Assembly: GCA_023460535.1 (NCBI GenBank)
Contig: JAEWPV010000016.1
Coordinates: forward strand, 124,001 to 188,000
Length of the DNA stretch: 64,000 nucleotides
Source: Bacillota bacterium
Lineage (GTDB): Bacteria > Bacillota > Clostridia > Oscillospirales > Ruminococcaceae
Direction of reading: 5' to 3'
In this document: positions 16,041 to 24,813 of the stretch, piece by piece
How positions within the stretch are numbered: the first letter of the stretch is position 1
Layout: every line of letters begins with the position of its first letter
Notes under the pieces: generated by a model
Database searches by the model: none
What the model was told of the DNA's origin: nothing
The model's input: only the letters and a program-made list of their open reading frames with translations
Position numbers and translations under genes: made by a program

Positions 16041-18035
16041 ATGAAGCACTACGACCCGGAACAGGACATTGAATTTATACGCAAAAAATTAGAACAATTG
16101 AATCAAGAAATCGTTCCCTCGCACCGTATCTCGCCTGACATTATGCTGCAAAAGCTGGAGCAACAGGATTCTGAGGTTAAGGCAAAGCGGGTGTGGCTTG
16201 TACCCAAAAACATCGCAGCGGTGTTGTGCGCCGGGCTGGTGTTGTGTATTGCGCTGTTTTATGCGAATAATCTTCCCGGCAACCTTTCCATGGCTTCGGA
16301 TGCGGGGGATGAGGGGTTAAGAGGGCTGGGTATTCAAGAGAGTGCGGATATGGCATCTATGGAAGAGGAGTTTGCTGCTTTGTCCGACGACTATGCCCCG
16401 GTGCGCGGCGCGTTAAATCAGGTTGCTCGCTATACCGGTAAAGAGGACCCAATGCAGCCCAGTGCTGGCGATGGCAAGGGCGGCGGGGGTAATGAAACGG
16501 GAGGAAGCGGAGAGCGCGTGATAACCCCTTCGGCGGCAACCACCGTCCCAGCCGGGCAAACCGATATTCTACAGACCGACGGCAGTTACCTATACTATGC
16601 GGCAGGTGATTCGGTTCTGATTGCACAAGCAGCCAAGGATGGCACGCTGACCTTTGTTTCGGAGCTGGATGTTCTTGCGGAGGATCGCTACGTCATCTCG
16701 CTCTATCAGCAGGGGAACGCGCTTACCCTGCTGTGTAACGACTACCGCTTTACCATAACACAGTCTGAACAGAACACCGGAACGCCCGAGCCGATTCAAA
16801 GCGTGGGTACTACGGTGCTGATGTTTGATATTACCGACCGTTCCAACCCCGTTTTACTGCGCCAGTTTACCCAGGAGGGCGCGTACCGCAGCTCTGTTGT
16901 GTCAGAGCAGACGATCTATCTTGTATCCGATCGCAAGACGTTTGATTACAGTGACACGCTGCCTATCGAGGCGGTGGTGCCGAATGTTTACGACACGGCA
17001 AAAGGCGGACGAACGAATCCGATTGGCGCGGGCAGCATCATCGTACCCGAAACCGCCGCCAATGCCAGTTATGTTACGGTAAGCGCACTGGGGTTGTATG
17101 ATGCAGATGCCGAGGCGGTTACCCGAACGGTGCTTGGCGGAGCGGCACAGGTTTATTGCTCTACCGACGGTGTGGTTCTTATTAATCCCGCGCAGTCCAG
17201 CGACGCGTCCGACCTTATCGGTCTGACGTTTGCGTCCTCCGGCGCGGTAGAGGTGGCACGTGCCCGGTTAACCGGACGGATGCTGGGACTGGATAACACC
17301 TTGCAGGGAAATGTGCTGGCTGTAACCCAAAACAGCGGCACCGAAAACCAAACGCTGTTAAACGCGATCTCGCTTGACCGCTCCCTTGGGTTATTGGGGA
17401 GCACGACCGAACCGGTACCCGACAGGGGCGGAGATGTCGCCTTTGTGGGAGAAACCGCTTATGTTGGAAATAAGCAAGATGACGCGATTATTGCGGCGTT
17501 TGACTTTACCCAAAACGCAGCACCGCAGACGATTACCGACCTGCCAAAGGCAGTGCTGCCCGAAAACCTGATTCGTTTGACCGATACCCTTTCGCTGGGG
17601 GTCTATTCCGCGGATGTGACAGGGGAGGGGAAGGGTGTAAAGCTTGTGCTGGTAGACACGGCGAATAATCAGTTCAATGTTACGTCTGCCCTTACCGTTG
17701 GCGCGAGCGGCAGCTTTACCGAGGCGCTGCGCAGCCACAACGCGGTGCTGTACGACAAAGAAAATGCTCTTTTGGGCATCCCCGTTGTGGTGACAAGCGG
17801 TAGCAGCAATAAGCAGCTTAAGCAGGAGTATTCCGGCTATAACCTTTACCGCATCTCGGGTGGCAAGCTGACGTTTGTCGGCAAGATAAGCAGTGCGTCA
17901 ACCAGCCCGCAGGACGTTTTGCAGCGCGCGGCTCTGGTGAACGGGGTGCTGTATGCCGTGTCGGATAGCAGTTTAATCAGCGCGGACGCTGAGTCGCTGA
18001 CGATTATTGATACGCTTAGTTGGCGCAGGCGATGA
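16041..18035 (+). CDS. Membrane-anchored beta-propeller protein, likely partner of the ECF sigma
   Basis: A 664-residue protein. Residues 1-52 are charged and cytoplasmic (FIRKKLEQLNQEIVPSHRIS near the start), residues 55-75 form one membrane segment, and the rest is outside. After a Gly-rich linker (residues 140-165) the ectodomain consists of repeated beta-strand blocks (for example SYLYYAAGDSVLIAQA, SVGTTVLMFDITDRSNP, SVVSEQTIYLVSD) of the Beta_propel family. It starts 8 bases after the sigma stop with a very strong AGGAGGTGA site. The small N-terminal segment could hold the sigma factor and the propeller could sense envelope signals. That role is inferred from operon structure; no zinc anti-sigma motif is present. 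Confidence 0.8.
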   Translation: MKHYDPEQDIEFIRKKLEQLNQEIVPSHRISPDIMLQKLEQQDSEVKAKRVWLVPKNIAAVLCAGLVLCIALFYANNLPGNLSMASDAGDEGLRGLGIQESADMASMEEEFAALSDDYAPVRGALNQVARYTGKEDPMQPSAGDGKGGGGNETGGSGERVITPSAATTVPAGQTDILQTDGSYLYYAAGDSVLIAQAAKDGTLTFVSELDVLAEDRYVISLYQQGNALTLLCNDYRFTITQSEQNTGTPEPIQSVGTTVLMFDITDRSNPVLLRQFTQEGAYRSSVVSEQTIYLVSDRKTFDYSDTLPIEAVVPNVYDTAKGGRTNPIGAGSIIVPETAANASYVTVSALGLYDADAEAVTRTVLGGAAQVYCSTDGVVLINPAQSSDASDLIGLTFASSGAVEVARARLTGRMLGLDNTLQGNVLAVTQNSGTENQTLLNAISLDRSLGLLGSTTEPVPDRGGDVAFVGETAYVGNKQDDAIIAAFDFTQNAAPQTITDLPKAVLPENLIRLTDTLSLGVYSADVTGEGKGVKLVLVDTANNQFNVTSALTVGASGSFTEALRSHNAVLYDKENALLGIPVVVTSGSSNKQLKQEYSGYNLYRISGGKLTFVGKISSASTSPQDVLQRAALVNGVLYAVSDSSLISADAESLTIIDTLSWRRR

Positions 18036-18059
18036 GACTTCGCCCGCAAGCAGCTCAAG

Positions 18060-18092
18060 AAAAAAACAACAAGGGGCGGAAAACCGCCCCTT
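18060..18092 (-). terminator. Terminator shared by convergent genes
   Basis: A perfect 9-bp stem (AAGGGGCGG at 18071-18079 with 18084-18092), AAAA loop. The minus-strand side runs into TTGTTGTTTTTTTC, a strong terminator for the BofC-like gene; the plus-strand tail is weak. Confidence 0.75.
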
Positions 18093-18152
18093 GCCGTATT
18101 TACCCGGTACGCCTGGTATCGAAAGGAAAGGATAAATCCTGATGCCTACCTG

Positions 18153-18527
18153 TTAGCTTGTGTAATCCTCCACTAAACTGCGCAGCTCGTTTAAGGTTTC
18201 GGCAAAAACGCCTTCGCGCAGCTGGGCCTGGTCATAATCACTCATGGTTGTAATGCTGACGTTAAACACATGCAGCGGTGTCTCATTGCCCGACTCAAAA
18301 ACCGCCAACCGCCCCTCAAACTCCTTAAGGTAATAGCCCTGCCGTTCGGCAGGCAGTGGTGGGTCAATAATGGTTGCTTCCGCCGCCGTAATCGGCACCG
18401 CTTGCGCAATGCCGGCGGGGTCAGAATCCTTTGGCATTTCGTTGGTTACAGCGGGATACGCGGCAAACAGCGTAACAAGCGACGCGGTTGCCGCTGTGCA
18501 TAGCAACCATCGCAGCACAGTCTTCAT
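18153..18527 (-). CDS. Secreted BofC C-terminal domain-like protein
   Basis: A 124-residue protein with an N-terminal signal or anchor segment (residues 5-25). Residues 65-123 look like the BofC C-terminal domain: GYYLKEFEGRLAVFESGNETPLHVFNV, then a TTMSDYDQAQLREGVFAET segment and a closing LRSLVEDYTS. In Bacillus BofC sits between the spore membranes and restrains the SpoIVB protease; single-domain relatives are widespread in Clostridia with unproven roles. The ATG at 18527 has AGGAG 7 bases upstream. It is a single gene and hints at a spore-forming host. Confidence 0.65.
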   Translation of the reverse strand: MKTVLRWLLCTAATASLVTLFAAYPAVTNEMPKDSDPAGIAQAVPITAAEATIIDPPLPAERQGYYLKEFEGRLAVFESGNETPLHVFNVSITTMSDYDQAQLREGVFAETLNELRSLVEDYTS

Positions 18528-18691
18528 GGATATACTCCTGCCTTTCCGGCTCTGCTTATATGGCAAAAGACAATTGCATACAAGCGCCTGATAATGAAGC
18601 GGAAAAATGAGACAATCGTTTGATGTATTGTTGGCGGCATTCAAACAAAGTATGCGCATAATCTCAAATATTACTAAGGATTTTCGAATTA

Positions 18692-18751
18692 TTGTTACAC
18701 AAACACGCCTATAATATGATATAATTGTAGACTGGGATGTGCTACTATAAT
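18692..18751 (+). promoter_or_regulatory. Possible promoter region with three TATAAT motifs
   Basis: TATAAT occurs at 18710, 18720 and 18746 upstream of the penicillin-binding protein gene. Matching -35 elements are weak (TTGTTA 18692 and TTGTAG 18725 at poor spacings), so the exact promoter is unclear. Confidence 0.35.
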
Positions 18752-18809
18752 TAAATATTTGTCCTAAACATATTATGCTAAACTACTAAGAGGGAGGCTG
18801 AATGCGACT

Positions 18810-21098
18810 ATGGCACAGCTTTCAAATAAAAACGGTTCGCCTGCGCCCAAGGGTTCAAAAACGACAGGTGGCTCAGGGAAAAAAAGCGGCGGTTCGCGTG
18901 CCTGGCGTGTGACCAAGGGTGTTTTTGCGGTAATAGGCAGGGTAATTGCAACCATTATGCTGGTGGGTATTATCACCGGCTGTATTGTTGCTACCGTGCT
19001 TTCGGTATATGTACTTCGATTGGTTAATACCGAGGACGTAATTGACCTTAGAAACTTTAAGCAAAACTATACCAGCATCATCTATGCCGAGGATCCCGAA
19101 ACGGGGGAGACCTACGAGCTGCAACGCTTAATTGGCGGAGAAAACCGCATCTGGGTGGGGATAGAAAAGATACCCGAGCATACCCGTCAGGCGTTTATCG
19201 CCATTGAGGACAAGCGGTTTGACGATAAGCTGGGCGCAGCGCATTCCGGCGTGGACTGGCGGAGAACCGCGGCGGTTACATTTCGTTATTTTGCCGGGCA
19301 GGGTCAGCAGGGCGGCTCTACGATTACACAGCAGTTAATAAAAAACATTACCGGCGAAGACGATGTGACCATCACGCGAAAGATTCAGGAGATTTTTCGC
19401 GCCATTAACATGGAAAAGGTATATTCTAAGGATGATATTCTGGAGGCATACCTGAACACCATCGGTCTAGCAAACAATACAAATGGCGTACAAGCCGCCG
19501 CGAACCTGTATTTTGGCAAGGATGTCAGCGAGCTGACCATCGCCGAGAGCGCGTGCATTGCCTCCATTACGCAATATCCCACCAAATTCAATCCGTTTAC
19601 GGAAAAAGGCAGTGTGAACAATAAGGAGCGGCGGGAGTATGTCCTGTTTGAGATGCACGATCAGGAGCGTATAACTGACGCGCAATATGAGCAGGCGCTA
19701 AAGGAGTCGGCTACCCTCTCGTTTAGAAAAGAAGAGGCGATGCAGCAGTTTGACTCCACCCAGAGCTACTTTGTCGACCATGTGATCGAAGAGGTAATCG
19801 CCGACCTGGTGGCGCAAAAGGGTATGACCCGGGGTCAGGCAACGAGCAAAATATACAGCGGCGGGTATCGCATCTATTCCACCATAGACCCCCGCATTCA
19901 GGCGATTCTTGACGAAAAGTATGCCGACGACGAGACGTTCTCCTATGTTACCAATAAGGAGCCACCGCAGTCCGCGATGGTGATTATGGATACACACGGA
20001 CGCGTTTTGGGTATAGCCGGAGGCAGAGGGCAAAAGGTGAGCGACCGCGTGTTTAACTACGCCACGATGGCAAAGCGGCAGCCCGGTTCGTCCATTAAGC
20101 CGATATCGGTTTACGCACAGGCAATCGAGTACGGGTTGATTACCTACTCGTCGGTGTTTGAGGATTCACCGATGACCGAGGTGAAAAACGGCGACACGGT
20201 AATTAACCAGTGGCCGTCCAACCATTACAACAATCCGCCTTATATGGGCGATATTACGGTGGTTACCGCAATCCAGCGCTCCACTAACACGGTTGCGGCT
20301 AAGATTTGCGAGCTGCTCTCGCCCCGCCGCTGCTTTGACTTTTTAAAGAACAAGCTGGGGATTTCTACGCTTATCGAGGCTAAAGAGGTAAACGGACAGA
20401 TTAAAACCGACGTAGGGCTGGCACAGCTTGCGCTGGGCAGCTTAACCGAGGGCGTGACGGTAATGGAGATGACCGCCGCCTACCAGATCTTTGCGAACGG
20501 TGGAACCTTTACCGAGCCGTACTCCTACACCCGCGTACTGGATGCCGCCACCGGTGAGGTGGTGCTTGAGAACAAGCAGGTGTACAACCGTGTCATCAAC
20601 GAAGACACCGCGTATATTATGAATCGCCTGATGTATCAGGTGGTCAACGCTTCGCCGGGTACCGGCATGGGCGCCCGCGTGCAGGGCGCCGAGGTGGTAG
20701 GCAAGACCGGAACCTCGGATAAGGACTACAACCAATGGTTTATCGGTGCCACCCCCAACTATGTGGCGGGCGTGTGGATTGGCTACGATCGGAATAAACG
20801 CATCACCTACTCCAGTTACCCCCCGCCCAACGTGTGGAAGCGGGTAATGCAGGAGGTTGTGAAGCTGGATGAGAATCCGGGCAGCTTTCCGGTGGCCAGC
20901 AACGTGGTTCAGCGCAGCTACTGCACCGAAACGGGCGAGCTGGCGACCACCATGTGCCCCGGCACCGCGATTGGGTACTATGCGCCGGGCAATCTGCCCA
21001 ACACCTGTACCAAGCACCTGACCGGCTACAACGCATATGGCGACGAAGATGACGATTACGATGATGACGATGATGACGACGAATGGTGGAACTGGTAG
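18810..21098 (+). CDS. Class A penicillin-binding protein (PBP1-type)
   Basis: A 762-residue bifunctional peptidoglycan synthase. A basic, Gly/Ser-rich cytoplasmic tail (1-32) precedes one membrane segment (about 38-66). The GT51 glycosyltransferase domain shows EDKRF near residue 132, QGGSTITQQLIKN near 167 and EAYLNTIGL near 210. The transpeptidase domain shows SSIK near 427 (SxxK), STN near 491 (SxN) and KTGTSD near 632 (KTG). All catalytic motifs are present, so it should be active in glycan polymerisation and cross-linking. The C-terminus ends in an unusual run of Asp residues followed by EWWNW. GGAGG lies 12 bases before the ATG. A terminator follows. Confidence 0.93.
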   Translation: MAQLSNKNGSPAPKGSKTTGGSGKKSGGSRAWRVTKGVFAVIGRVIATIMLVGIITGCIVATVLSVYVLRLVNTEDVIDLRNFKQNYTSIIYAEDPETGETYELQRLIGGENRIWVGIEKIPEHTRQAFIAIEDKRFDDKLGAAHSGVDWRRTAAVTFRYFAGQGQQGGSTITQQLIKNITGEDDVTITRKIQEIFRAINMEKVYSKDDILEAYLNTIGLANNTNGVQAAANLYFGKDVSELTIAESACIASITQYPTKFNPFTEKGSVNNKERREYVLFEMHDQERITDAQYEQALKESATLSFRKEEAMQQFDSTQSYFVDHVIEEVIADLVAQKGMTRGQATSKIYSGGYRIYSTIDPRIQAILDEKYADDETFSYVTNKEPPQSAMVIMDTHGRVLGIAGGRGQKVSDRVFNYATMAKRQPGSSIKPISVYAQAIEYGLITYSSVFEDSPMTEVKNGDTVINQWPSNHYNNPPYMGDITVVTAIQRSTNTVAAKICELLSPRRCFDFLKNKLGISTLIEAKEVNGQIKTDVGLAQLALGSLTEGVTVMEMTAAYQIFANGGTFTEPYSYTRVLDAATGEVVLENKQVYNRVINEDTAYIMNRLMYQVVNASPGTGMGARVQGAEVVGKTGTSDKDYNQWFIGATPNYVAGVWIGYDRNKRITYSSYPPPNVWKRVMQEVVKLDENPGSFPVASNVVQRSYCTETGELATTMCPGTAIGYYAPGNLPNTCTKHLTGYNAYGDEDDDYDDDDDDDEWWNW

Positions 21099-21109
21099 GT
21101 AGAATGGAT

Positions 21110-21142
21110 AACGCCAAGCGGCTATGGCCGCTTGGCGTTTTT
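21110..21142 (+). terminator. Rho-independent terminator
   Basis: A perfect 12-bp stem (AACGCCAAGCGG at 21110-21121 with 21128-21139) and a TTTTT end, after the PBP gene. Confidence 0.92.
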
Positions 21143-21347
21143 GATTGTGCGATAAGCAATGGACATCGGCTTGTGCGGTGTTCGCCGTTTCGTGAAGTAA
21201 TAAGATGTGACAACGCGCAGGCATGCTTTAGTGTCTTTTTGCATCCATAACATTCCGGCAAATCATCGCAACAAAACGCTACCGCGCACACACTGTATTA
21301 GTGACGGCTAGGGTAAGACATATCAAGATACAAAAAAGGAGCAAACC

Positions 21348-21857
21348 ATGAAAAAAACGATGATTGCCGTTGCTTGCGCAGCTGTTATGCTGCTAGCAGC
21401 CTGTACGGCGCAACCAGCCGGAAAGCAAAAGACTCCCGAAGAGCTGACCACCCTCTATACCGCCGCCATCACCGAGGCGCGCAGTAAGGAAGAAAACGAC
21501 AGCACCCCCATTGCCACAACTGCGGACGACGAGCAGGCGGAAATGGTTTTTCCCATGATTGACTTTGCCCATGAGGATGCCGAAGCGTACGCCATCAGCA
21601 TCTCACCGTGGAACATCAGCGCATACGGCATAGCGGTGATTAAGCCCGCCGAAGGCAAGAAGGACAAGGTGCTTGCGGGGCTTAATACCTTTGTGGAGAA
21701 TCAGCAAAGAGCGTTTGAATTTTATCTGCCAAACCAGTACGAAAATGCAAAGAATGCAAAGGTTTCCGAGCTGACAGACGGCACACTGGTGCTTGTGATG
21801 TGCGAGAACTCGGATGATATCTTACAATCCATAACAAAAAAGGTGCTGGGGAACTAA
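21348..21857 (+). CDS. DUF4358-like lipoprotein
   Basis: A 169-residue predicted lipoprotein: MKK start, hydrophobic core and lipobox LAAC at residues 16-19, then a soluble domain. The domain (ISPWNISAYGIAVIKPAEGK, an LNTFVENQQRAFEFYLPNQYENAKNAKV segment, LVLVMCEN) matches the uncharacterised DUF4358 family of Firmicutes lipoproteins. AAGGAG precedes the ATG. It would be attached to the outer face of the membrane. Function unknown. It is flanked by terminators on both sides, so it is a single-gene unit. Confidence 0.78.
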   Translation: MKKTMIAVACAAVMLLAACTAQPAGKQKTPEELTTLYTAAITEARSKEENDSTPIATTADDEQAEMVFPMIDFAHEDAEAYAISISPWNISAYGIAVIKPAEGKKDKVLAGLNTFVENQQRAFEFYLPNQYENAKNAKVSELTDGTLVLVMCENSDDILQSITKKVLGN

Positions 21858-21875
21858 GGTGTGTTCCCGAATATG

Positions 21876-21912
21876 GGCTTTGAGGGGTTTTGTGGACCAC
21901 TCAAAGCCTTTT
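21876..21912 (+). terminator. Rho-independent terminator
   Basis: A 9-bp stem GGCTTTGAG (21876-21884) with CTCAAAGCC (21900-21908), then TTTT. Confidence 0.75.
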
Positions 21913-22206
21913 ACGTTTGTGCAGGTTGTTGCAGCTGGGTAGGCAACTGCTTAGAGGAGTTTACATAACACAAGAAATAATGCTGGGTCATTTTGCACTT
22001 GAAAGAAGGAACAGGTAGTATAAGCGATTGCTGTAAACTACAAATGGAAAAGCTTTGTTGGTATGATACTAAAATGTAACAATTCAGTTTCCGAGTCTGT
22101 TCCATGGTTAAATAATACTGCATAATCCACTAGTAATTCCGGAGATATTGTGCAAATTACACATAAATATATTACAAAATAGTAACACAATAATGTCGAA
22201 TAGGTA

Positions 22207-22236
22207 TTGCAATCTACTTGAACTGTAGGCTATAAT
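22207..22236 (+). promoter_or_regulatory. Sigma-A promoter of the NPNTG surface protein
   Basis: TTGCAA (22207-22212), 18 bp, TATAAT (22231-22236), 44 bases before the start codon. The rest of the 420-base gap (21913-22206) is AT-rich with nothing recognisable. Confidence 0.75.
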
Positions 22237-22280
22237 AGTGCCAGAGCACAACGCTCACAACATTTCAAGGAGGATTAAGC

Positions 22281-23318
22281 ATGAAAAGACTAATGGCATT
22301 GATTCTGACAGCGGCAATGATGCTGAGCCTGGGCGCGGTACTGTCCGCGGCTGACATCAGCGGTGACATAATTGGCACAGTACCCGGCAGCTCCACCTTC
22401 CCCGAGAAGCTTGAATTCACCGACGAGCCTGTAACCGTTAACATCGCAGCAGGTGGCAACTTTGACGAGTGGAACGGTCAGGAGAGCCTGAGCGTGGCTT
22501 CTTCCGACCCCAGCAAGCTCGCTATCAGCTACAAGAAGAGCACCGAGCCTGACGGCAAGGTAATCTACTCTGTAAAGCTTACCCCCAAGAACACCATCAC
22601 CGCAGAAGAGCATGACATCACCGTTACCATCGTAGTGGCACAGGTAACCTCTGCTGGAGACAAGGTAAAGGGTAGCATGAGCAAGGTAATTACCATGCAC
22701 AACGGCCGTCACTATGAGGACGACCTGATTCCCCAGGCAGACGACACCTACAAGCTTAACGCAACCAAGCCCGTTATCGACGCTGAGGTATTTGCCCGCG
22801 TTGCCGACGTTCAGCAGAAGCTATCCATCAACTACGCGTCCTACAGCATCGTATTCCCTAAGGTAACCAAGCAGGATACTTCCTTGTACCTTTCGGCAAG
22901 CACAACGGTTCCCGAAGCAATCTCCAAGATTGCCGGTGACAAGGACGTAAAGTACATCAACTTCCCCGGTAACCCCTACTTAAAGGATGCCGCGAAGATC
23001 TCGGTTAACTTTAACAACGACTGGCAGAACGAGAACGGTACCACCGCTTACGTTTACGCAGTAAAAGACGGCGTGCTGCACGGTGAGCCCATCGTCGCTT
23101 CCATCGAAAACGGCGCAATCGTGTTTGAGACCTCCGGTCGCCTTGGCGAGTATGCAATCTTTGCTACAAAGATGGCTTCCGTGACCGACGCATCGAAGGA
23201 AAGCTCCACCGCCAACCCCAACACCGGCGACTCCAACATGCTCGCAATCGCAATGGTATTTGCTACTCTTGCTCTTGCAGGCGCAGGCTTTGTAGCCGTT
23301 AAGAAGGCTTCCAAGTAG
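22281..23318 (+). CDS. Secreted surface protein with NPNTG sorting-like C-terminus
   Basis: A 345-residue exported protein. A signal peptide (residues 1-24, cleavage near LSAADIS) precedes a beta-rich ectodomain that I cannot assign. The C-terminus has the three parts of a sortase signal: NPNTG at residues 312-316, a hydrophobic stretch of about 22 residues, and KKASK. NPxTG motifs are read by class B sortases, and three such enzymes are encoded at 36.3-39.8 kb. Codon choice is narrow (mostly AAG, ACC, GTA, AAC), like the gap and msmX-like genes here, which suggests high expression. It has a clear promoter, AGGAGG-type ribosome site and strong terminator. Covalent cell-wall anchoring is inferred. 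Confidence 0.75.
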   Translation: MKRLMALILTAAMMLSLGAVLSAADISGDIIGTVPGSSTFPEKLEFTDEPVTVNIAAGGNFDEWNGQESLSVASSDPSKLAISYKKSTEPDGKVIYSVKLTPKNTITAEEHDITVTIVVAQVTSAGDKVKGSMSKVITMHNGRHYEDDLIPQADDTYKLNATKPVIDAEVFARVADVQQKLSINYASYSIVFPKVTKQDTSLYLSASTTVPEAISKIAGDKDVKYINFPGNPYLKDAAKISVNFNNDWQNENGTTAYVYAVKDGVLHGEPIVASIENGAIVFETSGRLGEYAIFATKMASVTDASKESSTANPNTGDSNMLAIAMVFATLALAGAGFVAVKKASK

Positions 23319-23355
23319 TTTTTGTACACAACTTGCAGTTCATTTGATAACCACA

Positions 23356-23388
23356 GCAAAAAACGGGTGCGTCGCACCCGTTTTTTGC
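23356..23388 (+). terminator. Strong rho-independent terminator
   Basis: A near-perfect palindrome (AAAAAACGGGTGCG with its complement, 23358-23386) whose right arm ends in TTTTTT. It follows the NPNTG protein gene. Confidence 0.9.
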
Positions 23389-23440
23389 TGCTTGTATGAC
23401 GAGTAAAGAGCAATGGTCAAAGCAAAGGGGGTAAGCAAAG

Positions 23441-23509
23441 ATGAAAGCGTTGCGGTATAGCCGTCAGGGTCATGCCCGAGGCAAAGTGATTATTGATGTG
23501 GTTCGCTAA
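23441..23509 (+). pseudogene. Probable remnant of a zinc-type alcohol dehydrogenase
   Basis: A 22-codon ORF with a good ribosome site (AAAGGGGG, 9 bases upstream). Its first residues, MKALRYS, look like the start of a medium-chain zinc alcohol dehydrogenase and its end, GHARGKVIIDVVR, looks like the C-terminus of the same family. The simplest reading is an in-frame internal deletion that removed some 300 codons and left both ends. The match rests on memory of family termini. A short functional peptide is the alternative. A strong terminator follows at 23547. Confidence 0.5.
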
Positions 23510-23546
23510 GATGAGGACTGTTCCCAATACGCTGACTGAATAACCA

Positions 23547-23594
23547 AAAAGCCTTCGCAAAAGCTACATCATCTAGCTTTTGCGAAGGCTTTTA
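23547..23594. terminator. Long-stem bidirectional terminator
   Basis: A stem of about 18-20 bp (AAAAGCCTTCGCAAAAGCTA with its complement) with TTTT at both ends. It ends the remnant gene on the plus strand and could also end the AEC transporter transcript on the minus strand. Confidence 0.85.
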
Positions 23595-23684
23595 CGCGTA
23601 GTGTTCTGGTTGATATGCAAGCGCTGCGTGGCTGCGACAGCATCGTCACAAGAGGTATAGAGAACACGCGGCGGGTTCCTTTCG

Positions 23685-24638
23685 CTACAATAACATCATT
23701 ACTAGCGGGATGGTGAACACGCTAGATACCGTTGTGATGATAACGGCCTGTGCGCCGTATTCGTGTGCCAGAGAGCCGTTTTCCTTCGCCATGATGGGCA
23801 GTGTCGCCATACTGGGCAGGCAGGCAATTAGGGTTAGGCACTGCACCGCCATAATGGGTAGCCCCGTAAACACCGATGTAAGCAGATAATACAAAGCAAG
23901 TGGGGTGGCAATCATCTTAATGCCCACAATGCCAAAGGCAGGCCAGGCGGGTAGCATTCCGCGAAAGCTCATACCGCCGATGGTAGCGCCGATGTAAAAC
24001 AGCGCAAGCGGCTTTGCGCAGCCGCCGATCATCGCAAGGGAGCGCAGAACCGGGGTATCGGCGGGTACGCGCAGCACAAGCAGTATCAGCCCGGCGGCGA
24101 CCGAAAGCGTGGCGGGGTTAACCAGCTTGCGCAGAGACTGCTTGAGCGAAATACGCCCGTTGGCCCCCTGCACACCACCATGAGAGGATAAAACCACCCC
24201 GACCGTCCACAGCAAAATGTTGTCGGCGATGGCAAACAGCGACAAGGCAAGCGTACCCGGCGCGCCAAACAGCTCGGACGCAAGCGGAATGCCGAAAAAG
24301 CCGAGGTTGCCAAACATCGATTCGCCGATATGTACGCGCCGCTGGTCTCCGCGAAGGCAAAGAATCATGCTGCCGGCAAGCCCGCCCAGCGCAAGTACCG
24401 CAAACAGACCGAAGCCGCCCACTACCATGGGCACAAACATCTTCGCGGTACCGTCGCCCGCTGCACCCGGCAGAGTGGTGATAATCATTATTGGCAGAAT
24501 AATCGTCATCAACAGCTTGGAAAGCTGGTCGAGCATGGCCTTTGTTACCAAGCGAGCCTTCATGAATAAAAAGCCCGTGCCAAGCAGCAAAAGAAACGAC
24601 AGCATCTGCGATTGGAGGGTTAGCATGTTTACGGTCAC
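23685..24638 (-). CDS. AEC family (auxin efflux carrier-type) transporter
   Basis: A 317-residue permease with about ten membrane segments and the pattern of AEC proteins: an N-terminal GFLFMKARLVTKAMLDQLSKLLMTIILPIMI block, a central NFG-like FGNLGFFGIPLASELFG segment and a C-terminal YGAQAVIITTVSSVFTIPL block. The family moves organic anions such as malate or amino acid derivatives; the substrate here is unknown. GTG 24638 has GAGG 8 bases upstream; ATG 24626 is an alternative start, and the longer open frame to 24725 is unlikely. It lies downstream of the terminator ending the cupin gene, so it is independent. Confidence 0.85.
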   Translation of the reverse strand: MTVNMLTLQSQMLSFLLLLGTGFLFMKARLVTKAMLDQLSKLLMTIILPIMIITTLPGAAGDGTAKMFVPMVVGGFGLFAVLALGGLAGSMILCLRGDQRRVHIGESMFGNLGFFGIPLASELFGAPGTLALSLFAIADNILLWTVGVVLSSHGGVQGANGRISLKQSLRKLVNPATLSVAAGLILLVLRVPADTPVLRSLAMIGGCAKPLALFYIGATIGGMSFRGMLPAWPAFGIVGIKMIATPLALYYLLTSVFTGLPIMAVQCLTLIACLPSMATLPIMAKENGSLAHEYGAQAVIITTVSSVFTIPLVMMLL

Positions 24639-24723
24639 AATAAACGCCTCGATTGTTTTTATTGTTGTATACTCATTGACTATATCTCGCCTTTGCCAAG
24701 ATATAACGTAGGATAAAACCTGC

Positions 24724-24786
24724 AAAAAAACCCGCCGGATTTTTTAAGTCTAAGCATAGAACCTAAATCCGGCGGGCAAAGGGAGG
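24724..24786 (-). terminator. Rho-independent terminator
   Basis: On the minus strand a 12-bp stem (24775-24786 with 24731-24742, CCCGCCGGATTT arms) runs into TTTTTTTGC. It closes the cupin gene transcript. Confidence 0.85.
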
Positions 24787-24813
24787 CGGTAAAAAGAAAT
24801 TTGACCCTCGATA

